Shown here: positions 17,361-23,787 of the stretch, piece after piece
Layout: the number at the start of each line of letters is the position of its first letter
How positions within the stretch are numbered: position 1 is the first letter of the stretch
Assembly: GCA_902615165.1 (NCBI GenBank)
Contig: CACMNZ010000013.1
Span: forward strand, 1 to 23,787
From: an uncultured Prochlorococcus sp.
GTDB taxonomy: Bacteria > Cyanobacteriota > Cyanobacteriia > PCC-6307 > Cyanobiaceae
DNA length: 23,787 bases
Reading direction: 5' to 3'
Translations under genes and position numbers: made by a program
The notes under the pieces: model-generated
Told to the model about the DNA's origin: nothing
The model's input: the letters and a program-made list of their open reading frames with translations, nothing else
The model's database searches: none

Positions 17361-17642
17361 ATGTCTATTATTAACAATCCAATTATTAGTATGCCTATAA
17401 AGTGGTACGGAAATGGTGATTCAGAAGATCCTATCTATAAACATTTTTCTCGAATAGTAAATTTTGTTATTCACTGCATGATATTTACTGCGATTGTAAG
17501 TGGCACGTGGCTTTTTAAAGAGATTAAATATGAAATCAGCTATTTTAATAATTTTGCAATTGTCTGGTCGGTTCTTTTGGCCTCCCATTTACTTTTCGTA
17601 ATTATAAAAAAACCTAAAGATACTTCAAAACAATCAACTTAA
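17361..17642 (+). CDS. Conserved hypothetical two-TM protein
   Basis: A 93-residue protein I do not recognise as a named family. It has a polar N-terminus with MPIKWYGNGDSEDPIYKHFSR, then two membrane spans at about 32-52 and 65-82, and a short basic tail. The N-terminal WYG-NG-SEDP segment looks conserved in style and would face the cytoplasm if the basic C-terminal tail does. It sits between the divergent tRNA-Arg gene and the DUF3181 gene, 14 nt before the latter, so the two are probably one transcript. It resembles the small thylakoid or photosynthesis-associated membrane proteins that abound in these genomes, but no function can be assigned. Confidence 0.78.
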   Translation: MSIINNPIISMPIKWYGNGDSEDPIYKHFSRIVNFVIHCMIFTAIVSGTWLFKEIKYEISYFNNFAIVWSVLLASHLLFVIIKKPKDTSKQST

Positions 17643-17656
17643 ATTAATTTCTATTT

Positions 17657-17941
17657 ATGGACTCTCAGATAAGTATAAGTGATCTAGAAAATGTTATTTC
17701 CGAAAAGGTTTTTATAAAAATAGAAAAGTGGAATTTGTATCTTGGAGACGCTGGACTAGCTAGGCATCTTGCTATTGAATGTATCAGCAATAAAGATCAA
17801 GGCCCATTGGAGGCTGCAAAATTAAGTCTGAAAGCAATAAATGTAAAAGTAGGGGATGGTGTTAATAGTATTCCACTGATTAATTTAATCACTAACTCAC
17901 AAATTTTAGAATTAGAAGAGATATTGGAAAGTTTTTTTTAA
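17657..17941 (+). CDS. DUF3181 family protein
   Basis: A 94-residue soluble protein. The segment VFIKIEKWNLYLGDAGLARHLA (about residues 18-39) and the C-terminal half with VKVGDGVNSIPLINLI match the small cyanobacterial DUF3181 family as I remember it. Function is unknown. It follows the two-TM gene by 14 nt and converges on murJ with a 3-nt gap between stops. Confidence 0.83.
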   Translation: MDSQISISDLENVISEKVFIKIEKWNLYLGDAGLARHLAIECISNKDQGPLEAAKLSLKAINVKVGDGVNSIPLINLITNSQILELEEILESFF

Positions 17942-17944
17942 AAA

Positions 17945-19528
17945 CTAAATCTCTTTTTTTGAAACTTTAAATTTATTTACTTTCAAGCATTTTGTAAGTA
18001 AAAAATAAATCACAAAAAAAGTTAGAGTTCCAAATATTAATAATAAAAATTCTTCGAGATTTGAATTGAAGTTATTCGTAGTTTGGAGAATAGTAAAACA
18101 AAGTGTGCTGTCTATAAATGCTGCTAATGACATGAGGCTAATTTTCCTCAATAAATCCAAGTTAGGTAAATGGATATCTTCATTTCGCAGATTAAAAGAA
18201 AGCAAAATAGAGACTATAAGGTTGACTATTACTGAAGATAAAATTATTCCCACGACTCCAAAATTATAAGGAGAAAGATTCCCAAAATTCTTAATTGGAG
18301 CACCAATTAAAAACCAATCAAAAAAAATATTAAATATTATCCCTGCAAATGAAGACTTAAAAGGGAAATTTGTTTTTTCTATTGAGTAGTAGGTTCTTAC
18401 TAATAAATCTCTATAAAGATAAAAGGGTATACCAATTGCATAAGCAATTAATATTTTTTTTACTTTTAAAGTTGCTGAATAATCAAAAGATCCTCTTTGA
18501 AAAACTAATTGTACGATTTGATTATTGAATGTTATGAAAAATCCGGTTAAAAAAATAGCTGTCAAAAAACAGTACTCTATTCCAGATATCAATTTTTTTT
18601 GGAGACCTCTTTCGTCTTTTTCACTTCTCAATTTAGAGAATTTTGGAAGTAATGGCAGAATCAAGGAGTTAGATAATATTCCTAAGGGGGCTTGTATGAG
18701 AAAGTTTCCGTAAGCTAGTCCAGATGCTGCGCCTTGAAAACTTGAAGCGAAAAACATATCGATAAAAACATTAATTTGACTTAGACCTGATGAGATAGAT
18801 GCTGGAATAATTAGTTTGAAAATCCTCCTCTCTTCATCTTTAAATAAATTGAAGGTTGACTTTAATCTCAAGAGACCAATTTTATTTATTTCCCAAATTT
18901 GAACAATAAACTGAATTAAAGTTCCTGCCAAAGTTGCAAAAGCTAGTAATCCCGTATTTGTAAAGAAATGAAAAGATGTATTTTCTTGGTTGAAAATCCA
19001 ACTAAATAAAATAAAAAAAATAGTTGTTACGCTTGTTATTGCTGGACTTATGCTTGATAAAAAGAATTTTCTTTGGGAATTTAAGGCGCCAAAGCTTAAA
19101 CCTATAAAGCCGGATAAAGGGATACATGGCGTAAGTATTTTTAATTGGTAAGTAGCAATTGATTTGGCTTCCGAACTTAAATTGGGGGCCAATAATTCAA
19201 TTAATAAACTGGAGTTCGAGTAAATCAATATGGCTAAAATGAATAATAATATTGAAAGTTTTATACTTACTTGAGTTAGAACAATCCCTCCATTTTTTTT
19301 GTTAAGAGGAGTTAAAACTGCAACAATTGCATTATGTAAGGGACCATTAATTCCTCCAATTATTATTAGCAAAAAACCAGGTATTATATAAGCATAATTG
19401 AATGCGTCGTATGTTATCCCAACACCAAAAGCAGCAGCTATGAATATTTGTCTTACACATCCAGCTAATTTACTTAGACTAGTACCAAATGAAATTGAAA
19501 AAACATTATTTTTTAAAAATGAATGCAT
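17945..19528 (-). CDS. murJ: Lipid II flippase MurJ (MviN family)
   Basis: A 527-residue polytopic membrane protein of the MOP/MATE-like superfamily, predicted to have about 14 spans, that moves lipid-linked peptidoglycan precursor to the periplasmic face. The N-terminal SFGTSLSKLAGCVRQIFIAAAFG (about residues 13-35) is the usual MurJ opening, and FVQRGSFD-like VFQRGSF near residue 341 and RTYYSIEKTNFPF near residue 380 are family segments. The gene stands alone on the minus strand, divergent from sfsA with a 69-nt gap. Confidence 0.95.
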   Translation of the reverse strand: MHSFLKNNVFSISFGTSLSKLAGCVRQIFIAAAFGVGITYDAFNYAYIIPGFLLIIIGGINGPLHNAIVAVLTPLNKKNGGIVLTQVSIKLSILLFILAILIYSNSSLLIELLAPNLSSEAKSIATYQLKILTPCIPLSGFIGLSFGALNSQRKFFLSSISPAITSVTTIFFILFSWIFNQENTSFHFFTNTGLLAFATLAGTLIQFIVQIWEINKIGLLRLKSTFNLFKDEERRIFKLIIPASISSGLSQINVFIDMFFASSFQGAASGLAYGNFLIQAPLGILSNSLILPLLPKFSKLRSEKDERGLQKKLISGIEYCFLTAIFLTGFFITFNNQIVQLVFQRGSFDYSATLKVKKILIAYAIGIPFYLYRDLLVRTYYSIEKTNFPFKSSFAGIIFNIFFDWFLIGAPIKNFGNLSPYNFGVVGIILSSVIVNLIVSILLSFNLRNEDIHLPNLDLLRKISLMSLAAFIDSTLCFTILQTTNNFNSNLEEFLLLIFGTLTFFVIYFLLTKCLKVNKFKVSKKEI

Positions 19529-19597
19529 TTGAAATTGTCTAAATTTTAAAGAAGTTTAAGTTTCAATTATATTTGATTTTTAACTAACGACATATTT

Positions 19598-20338
19598 ATG
19601 AATGATCGGATAATTGAATTTGATCCATTAATTGAAGGGGTTTTAATCAAGAGGTATAAAAGGTTTTTTGCTGATATTAAATTAAATAGTGGAGAGGTAG
19701 TAACTGCTCATTGTGCTAATACAGGCCCAATGAAGGGACTTTTGAGTGAGGGAGCAAAAGTAAGAATAAGTGTTTCCCCTTCTCCAAAAAGAAAATTACC
19801 TTTTACTTGGGAACAGATATGTGTATTGAATGCAAAAAACGAGGAGGTTTGGGTAGGTATTAATACTCTATTTGCAAATAAGTTAATCAGAAAGGTTATT
19901 GAGAAAAATCTGCTAAAAGAGACAATAGGCGAAATAGAGACAATTAAATCTGAAGTTCCCTATGGAAAAGATAATAAAAGCAGAATTGACTTTTTTTTAA
20001 CTCCAAAATCTTCAAATCCTGATAAACGTAACATTTACATAGAAGTTAAAAATACGACTTGGATTAAAGAAAATATAGCTCTATTCCCAGATACAGTAAC
20101 GAAAAGAGGTCAAAAACACCTCTTAGAATTAAAAGAATTAATTCCTGAAAGTAAAAGTGTTTTAGTACTGTGTATTACTAGAAAAGACGCTTGTTTTTTT
20201 GCCCCTGGAGATGAAGCAGATCCCTTATATGGCAACCTTTTTAGAGAATCTTTAAGTGCAGGAATGATAACTATTCCGTGTTCCTTTGAATTTCATAAAG
20301 ACCACATAACATGGAAAGGAATTAAACCTTTGAAATAA
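19598..20338 (+). CDS. sfsA: SfsA family protein (DNA-binding/nuclease-like)
   Basis: A 246-residue protein matching SfsA. It has the [11 protein letters not shown] motif at 39-49, and SRIDFFL (Asp131) plus EVKNTTW (Glu149, Lys151), which together give the D...E-X-K arrangement of a PD-(D/E)XK nuclease fold. SfsA was named for sugar fermentation stimulation in E. coli and binds DNA; its real role is unsettled, and a sugar-fermentation label would be misleading in a phototroph. The family's usual length is about 230-250, so this is complete. It is transcribed toward amt, 180 nt upstream of it. Confidence 0.95.
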   Translation: MNDRIIEFDPLIEGVLIKRYKRFFADIKLNSGEVVTAHCANTGPMKGLLSEGAKVRISVSPSPKRKLPFTWEQICVLNAKNEEVWVGINTLFANKLIRKVIEKNLLKETIGEIETIKSEVPYGKDNKSRIDFFLTPKSSNPDKRNIYIEVKNTTWIKENIALFPDTVTKRGQKHLLELKELIPESKSVLVLCITRKDACFFAPGDEADPLYGNLFRESLSAGMITIPCSFEFHKDHITWKGIKPLK

Positions 20339-20421
20339 GTAAAATCTTGATATTTTGAAACTCTAAAAAAAAAATTTTTTTAATTTAACAGATATAGTTT
20401 TAGGATGCAACTATAAAATTG

Positions 20422-20435
20422 GTAACAACGACTAC
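20422..20435 (+). promoter_or_regulatory. Putative NtcA binding site upstream of amt
   Basis: GTA-ACAACGAC-TAC is a perfect match to GTA-N8-TAC. It lies 83 nt before the amt start codon, and amt is a classical NtcA target, so NtcA activation is likely. The canonical 22-nt spacing to a TAN3T box is not met: the -10-like choices are TTAAAT at 20464-20469 (28 nt) or TAAGTT at 20446-20451 (10 nt). Confidence 0.65.
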
Positions 20436-20475
20436 TAGACACTAATAAGTTTTTTGAGCAAAATTAAATATGAAA

Positions 20476-20499
20476 GGAAACAGCACAAACTGTTTTTTT
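20476..20499 (+). promoter_or_regulatory. Terminator-like hairpin in the amt leader
   Basis: AAACAG (20478-20483) pairs with CTGTTT (20490-20495) around the loop CACAAA, and two G-U pairs can extend it to GG at 20476-20477. A run of T follows to 20499. It sits between the NtcA box and the amt ATG (20519), so it lies in the amt leader or ends a short upstream RNA. The 5' side reads AGGAAACA, recalling the element I remember from the Yfr2 family of cyanobacterial small RNAs; this likeness is unverified. The rest of 20339-20518 is AT-rich with an A10-T7-type run at about 20366-20382. Confidence 0.45.
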
Positions 20500-20518
20500 G
20501 CAGATCTAATTTTTTTTT

Positions 20519-21979
20519 ATGACCACTGCTTTGCAAACGCCTCAAAGGCGCTCTAGGTCCAAATTACAAGATGCAAGTCTTGTGAATGGACCTATGCTCC
20601 TTTTGAGGAGTATTCGAGGATTTAGTTCAAACCGCTCTATGTTGTGGCTTGCGACTGTTCCTTTAGCTTTGTTTGGTTTAGGTATTTTTAATCTTTCAGC
20701 TCATGCAGCTGATTTACCTGAGTTGAATGCAGCTTTTCTTGCTAACAATTTATGGCTTTTGATCGCTACTATCCTAGTGATCTTTATGAACGCCGGTTTC
20801 GCTATGGTTGAAGCAGGTATGTGTCGTTCTAAGAACGCAGTAAACATCCTTGCTAAAAACCTATTCGTATTTGCTCTAGCTGTAACCTCTTATTGGTTTA
20901 TCGGCTATTCCTTAATGTACGGAGGTAGTGTTGCTGACGGATGGCTTTATTTTGGCGGCTTATTTTTTGATCCTACAGTTACTGCAGATATGGTAACTGA
21001 TGCTGGATTAGTCCCAACAGTTGATTTCTTGTTCCAGTCTGCATTCGCAGGAACTGCGGCAACTATCGTATCCGGTCTTGTTGCTGAAAGAGTTAAATTT
21101 GGAGAATTTGTTGTTTTTGCTGTTGTATTAACTGCATTTATATATCCAATTGCTGGTAGCTGGAAATGGAATGGTGGTTGGCTTGATTCTTTAGGTTTTG
21201 TTGACTTTGCTGGTTCTTCAATTGTTCACTCAGTTGGAGCATGGGCGGGTCTTGTAGGAGCTATGCTTCTTGGACCAAGAATTGGCAAATACTCTGATGG
21301 GAAACCACAGGCTATGCCAGGACACAATATGGCTATAGCTACTCTAGGTGCATTAGTCCTATGGATAGGTTGGTATGGATTTAACCCCGGTTCTCAACTT
21401 GCTATGGATCAATGGGTTCCATATGTTGCTGTAACAACTACTTTGGCAGCAGCAGCTGGAGCTATTGGTGCAACTATTGTTTCAACATTAACTTCTGGTA
21501 AACCTGATCTTACAATGATAATTAACGGAATCCTTGCTGGTTTGGTTAGTATCACTGCAGGTTGTGGTGATATGACTCTTGCTGGAGCCTGGTTCGCAGG
21601 ACTAGTAGGTGGAATAATCGTTGTTTTTTCTGTTGCAGCACTAGATGCCGCTGAGATCGATGATCCTGTAGGTGCATTCTCCGTTCACGGAGTTTGTGGT
21701 GTATGGGGTACTGTAGTTATAGGTCTTTGGGGTACAGCCGTACAAGGTGATGGAGCAGGTATGGGATTGTTCAATGGTGGAGGTATTACCCTTCTTCTAG
21801 TTCAAGCTCTTGGTGCCGCAGCATATGCTATTTGGACACTAGTTACCTGTTGGATTGCCTGGTCTGTAATTGGAGGATTATTCGGTGGAATCCGAGTATC
21901 TGAAGAGGAAGAGACTCAAGGCTTAGATATAGGAGAGCATGGAATGGAAGCATATCCAGACTTTGCATCTGCTAAATAA
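20519..21979 (+). CDS. amt: Ammonium transporter (Amt family)
   Basis: A 486-residue inner-membrane ammonium channel. It has a long N-terminus: about 41 basic residues, a hydrophobic core at 42-60 and an AHA-AD cleavage site near residue 63, so the mature protein would start near ADLPEL. About eleven spans follow. The paired pore histidines are His236 (SSIVHSVGAW) and His389 (FSVHGVCGVWGT). NAGFAMVEAGMCRSKN at 91-106 is the usual Amt opening motif. Codon choice is richer in C-ending codons than in neighbouring genes, which suggests high expression. In-frame methionines at 26 and 41 are alternative starts, but the poly-T leader directly before the first ATG gives no Shine-Dalgarno evidence. 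An NtcA box lies upstream and a strong terminator downstream. Confidence 0.97.
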   Translation: MTTALQTPQRRSRSKLQDASLVNGPMLLLRSIRGFSSNRSMLWLATVPLALFGLGIFNLSAHAADLPELNAAFLANNLWLLIATILVIFMNAGFAMVEAGMCRSKNAVNILAKNLFVFALAVTSYWFIGYSLMYGGSVADGWLYFGGLFFDPTVTADMVTDAGLVPTVDFLFQSAFAGTAATIVSGLVAERVKFGEFVVFAVVLTAFIYPIAGSWKWNGGWLDSLGFVDFAGSSIVHSVGAWAGLVGAMLLGPRIGKYSDGKPQAMPGHNMAIATLGALVLWIGWYGFNPGSQLAMDQWVPYVAVTTTLAAAAGAIGATIVSTLTSGKPDLTMIINGILAGLVSITAGCGDMTLAGAWFAGLVGGIIVVFSVAALDAAEIDDPVGAFSVHGVCGVWGTVVIGLWGTAVQGDGAGMGLFNGGGITLLLVQALGAAAYAIWTLVTCWIAWSVIGGLFGGIRVSEEEETQGLDIGEHGMEAYPDFASAK

Positions 21980-22000
21980 TCTATCTGAAAATTGATTTAA

Positions 22001-22033
22001 GAAACCTGACTTATGTCAGGTTTCTTTTTTTTT
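22001..22033 (+). terminator. Rho-independent terminator of amt
   Basis: A perfect 10-bp stem pairs GAAACCTGAC (22001-22010) with GTCAGGTTTC (22015-22024) around a TTAT loop, followed by nine T. It begins 21 nt after the amt stop. It is the strongest intrinsic terminator in the window and separates amt from ispH. Confidence 0.93.
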
Positions 22034-22056
22034 ACGAAAAATTATTTAAAACGTTG

Positions 22057-22062
22057 TAATAT
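22057..22062 (+). promoter_or_regulatory. Putative -10 element of ispH
   Basis: TAATAT lies only 6 nt before the ispH ATG (22069). If used, the transcript would begin at or next to the start codon. TATTTA at about 22043-22048 is an alternative that would leave a leader of about 14 nt. Because the amt terminator ends at 22033, ispH must have its promoter in this 35-nt gap or rely on read-through. Confidence 0.35.
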
Positions 22063-22068
22063 AGATTA

Positions 22069-23265
22069 ATGGATACTCAAGCTTTTAGAAGATCCCTTCA
22101 TCATTCTGATAGATACAATAGAAGGGGTTTCGATTCTCCAACAAAAAGAGCTCAAGCGTTAGAAGAAGCTTACGAAAGTGATTTGATAAGTTCTATTAGG
22201 GATAATGGTTTTACTTACACTAAAGGTAGACTTAATATTAAATTGGCCCAAGCCTTTGGTTTCTGTTGGGGAGTTGAAAGAGCTGTAGCAATGGCTTATG
22301 AAACTAGAAGACATTACCCAAATGAAAATATTTGGATAACAAACGAAATAATTCATAATCCCTCGGTTAATGATCATTTAAGAAAAATGAATGTAAAATT
22401 CATTTCAGCTAAAAATGGAATTAAAGATTTTTCTTTAGTTTCCAATGGAGATGTTGTAATACTTCCTGCTTTCGGAGCTACTGTTCAAGAAATGAAACTG
22501 TTGCATGAAAAAGGTTGTCATATCATTGATACAACTTGTCCATGGGTATCAAAGGTTTGGCATACTGTTGAAAAACATAAAAAACATGTTTTTACTTCTA
22601 TTATTCATGGAAAATTTAAGCATGAAGAGACTCTCGCTACAAGTTCATTCGCAGGAAAATATTTAGTTGTACTTGATCTAGAAGAAGCAAACTACGTATC
22701 TGAATATATTCTAGGGAGAGGAAATCGAAATGAGTTTATGAACAAATTTGCTAAAGCTTGTTCTAATGGATTTGATCCGGATAAAGATTTAGATAGAGTG
22801 GGAGTTGCTAATCAGACAACTATGCTTAAGAGCGAAACTGAGGAAATTGGAAAGGTTTTTGAAAGGACGATGTTAAAAAAATTTGGACCAGAAAACTTAA
22901 ATAGTCACTTTTTAGCTTTTAATACTATTTGTGATGCAACTGAAGAAAGACAAGATGCAATGTTTTCTTTGGTTGATGAAGACCTTGATATTCTAGTAGT
23001 TATAGGAGGCTTCAATTCTTCTAATACCACTCATCTGCAAGAAATAGCAATTACTAAAAATATTTCTTCTTTTCACATTGATACTCCTGAGAGGATATCA
23101 GTTAAAGAAAACTCAATATTTCATAAACCACTTGGATCAGAGTTAGAACTTAAAAATAATTTTCTACCTAGTGGAAAAATTAATGTAGGAATTACCTCAG
23201 GGGCCTCCACTCCTGATAAAGTTGTCGCAGATGTTATTGAAAAGTTAATAGATATTACGTCCTAA
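22069..23265 (+). CDS. ispH: 4-hydroxy-3-methylbut-2-enyl diphosphate reductase
   Basis: The last enzyme of the MEP pathway. It reduces HMBPP to IPP and DMAPP, the building blocks for carotenoids, the chlorophyll phytyl tail and quinones. The three iron-sulfur cysteines are Cys66 (FCWGVERA), Cys157 ([10 protein letters not shown]) and Cys288 (ICDATEERQ). At 398 residues it has the longer cyanobacterial/plastid form, with an N-terminal extension of about 55 residues ([18 protein letters not shown]) compared with E. coli IspH (about 316). That conserved extension supports the ATG at 22069. Reductant is probably ferredoxin, as in other cyanobacteria (family knowledge). Confidence 0.97.
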   Translation: MDTQAFRRSLHHSDRYNRRGFDSPTKRAQALEEAYESDLISSIRDNGFTYTKGRLNIKLAQAFGFCWGVERAVAMAYETRRHYPNENIWITNEIIHNPSVNDHLRKMNVKFISAKNGIKDFSLVSNGDVVILPAFGATVQEMKLLHEKGCHIIDTTCPWVSKVWHTVEKHKKHVFTSIIHGKFKHEETLATSSFAGKYLVVLDLEEANYVSEYILGRGNRNEFMNKFAKACSNGFDPDKDLDRVGVANQTTMLKSETEEIGKVFERTMLKKFGPENLNSHFLAFNTICDATEERQDAMFSLVDEDLDILVVIGGFNSSNTTHLQEIAITKNISSFHIDTPERISVKENSIFHKPLGSELELKNNFLPSGKINVGITSGASTPDKVVADVIEKLIDITS

Positions 23266-23368
23266 ATTTGTCATTCATTTATAAATTTGCTTAGTTTTTT
23301 TAATTTATTAGTCAGATAATTCCAAAAGATCTACTTTATTAACTAGAATAATGAAAAATTTATGAAGT

Positions 23369-23787
23369 ATGGAAGACAAAGCACAAACTAATCAGGTTCA
23401 AACCGCAAGTATGAATAGAACTAAAGCGCCCCAAAAAGTTGAAGTTGTAGTGGCCAATTCATCTTCAGGGTCAGAAGTAAATATCCTTGGAGAACTATCG
23501 ATTTTTATTTTAAGAATTGGTTTTTGTGCTTTAATGATCCATCATGGCCTTGAGAAACTTCAGGATCCTCAGGGTTTTGCTGAGTTTGTCGTTGGTAAGT
23601 ACTTCCCATTTTTGCCAGGTGATCCTGTTATCTGGACCTTTGCAGCAGGAATTACTCAATTGGTATGCCCTGCAGGATTGGCTTTAGGGATTTTTGCTAG
23701 GCTTTCTTCCCTTGGTTTATTCTCAACCATGGCATTTGCAGTTTATTTTCATTTTCTTGATACTGGACTAGAAGGTTTTCCTCTGGC
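23369..23787 (+). CDS. DoxX family membrane protein (partial, runs off the window)
   Basis: An open frame from the ATG at 23369 to the window edge gives 139 codons without a stop. After a polar N-terminus of about 47 residues come LGELSIFILRIGFCALMIHHGLEKLQ, with the DoxX-type first span and HHG-EKL motif, then spans around VIWTFAAGITQLVCPAGLALG and LGLFSTMAFAVYF. This is the DoxX/DoxD-like fold of four spans, of which three are visible. Function in cyanobacteria is not established; relatives are linked to redox or quinone chemistry. Two earlier ATGs at 23351 and 23362 hit stops within a few codons. The 103-nt gap after ispH holds no clear hairpin. Confidence 0.85.
   Translation, partial: MEDKAQTNQVQTASMNRTKAPQKVEVVVANSSSGSEVNILGELSIFILRIGFCALMIHHGLEKLQDPQGFAEFVVGKYFPFLPGDPVIWTFAAGITQLVCPAGLALGIFARLSSLGLFSTMAFAVYFHFLDTGLEGFPL

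Noticed and set aside
22159..22377. 72-codon minus-strand open frame inside ispH
   Set aside because: Antisense to a conserved region that includes the first iron-sulfur cysteine; a shadow.
1..23787. Mobile element, prophage, CRISPR array or genomic island
   Set aside because: No transposase, integrase, repeat-spacer array or direct-repeat-flanked tRNA is visible. All recognised genes are core cyanobacterial functions, and the single tRNA-Arg gene has no adjacent duplicated 3' end.

Overview
The window is a gene-dense, AT-rich piece of a cyanobacterial chromosome. Three photosystem II small subunits (psbH, psbN, psbI), the nitrogen regulator ntcA, an Amt ammonium channel, a cyanobacterial-type IspH and several cyanobacteria-only DUF families all occur in it. 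The very low GC, tiny intergenic gaps, absence of Shine-Dalgarno sequences and overall protein character point to a high-light-adapted Prochlorococcus. That assignment is recognition from memory, not a database result, and I cannot name the strain. The layout looks like ordinary core genome: I see no mobile element, integrase, phage gene or CRISPR array.

Layout. 1-4.6 kb: ileS (+), converging on two minus-strand genes (a DUF7734-like protein and a DUF3177 membrane protein), then trmB (+). 4.6-8.5 kb: glmM (-), a membrane-anchored thioredoxin of the TxlA/HCF164 type (+), and a tight minus-strand operon of a CobO-like protein, dcd and thyX. 8.5-10.8 kb: ntcA, a DUF3084 membrane/coiled-coil protein and a YqgF/RuvX-like nuclease (all +). 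10.8-12.5 kb: DUF3146 and pth (-), a terminator, psbH (-), then psbN and psbI (+); psbN and psbI are only 50 and 42 codons. 12.6-17.3 kb: minus-strand cluster transcribed glyA-cinA-leuC-leuD, with tRNA-Arg(ACG) upstream of glyA. 17.4-20.3 kb: a two-TM hypothetical and DUF3181 (+), murJ (-), sfsA (+). 20.5-23.8 kb: amt with an NtcA box, a leader hairpin and a strong terminator; ispH; and the start of a DoxX-family gene that runs off the end.

How the genes relate. The nitrogen theme is clearest. ntcA has an apparent self-activating promoter (GT-N10-AC, then 22 nt, then TAAATT), and amt, a classical NtcA target, has a perfect GTA-N8-TAC box. dcd and thyX supply dTMP by the deaminase plus flavin-dependent route. 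The CobO-like gene heading that operon has lost the Walker A residues of a working corrinoid adenosyltransferase, which makes it the most unexpected protein here. psbH and psbN are transcribed apart from a short palindromic promoter region. No intergenic gap reaches 300 bases; the largest, 8469-8667 and 20339-20518, are described as regulatory regions.
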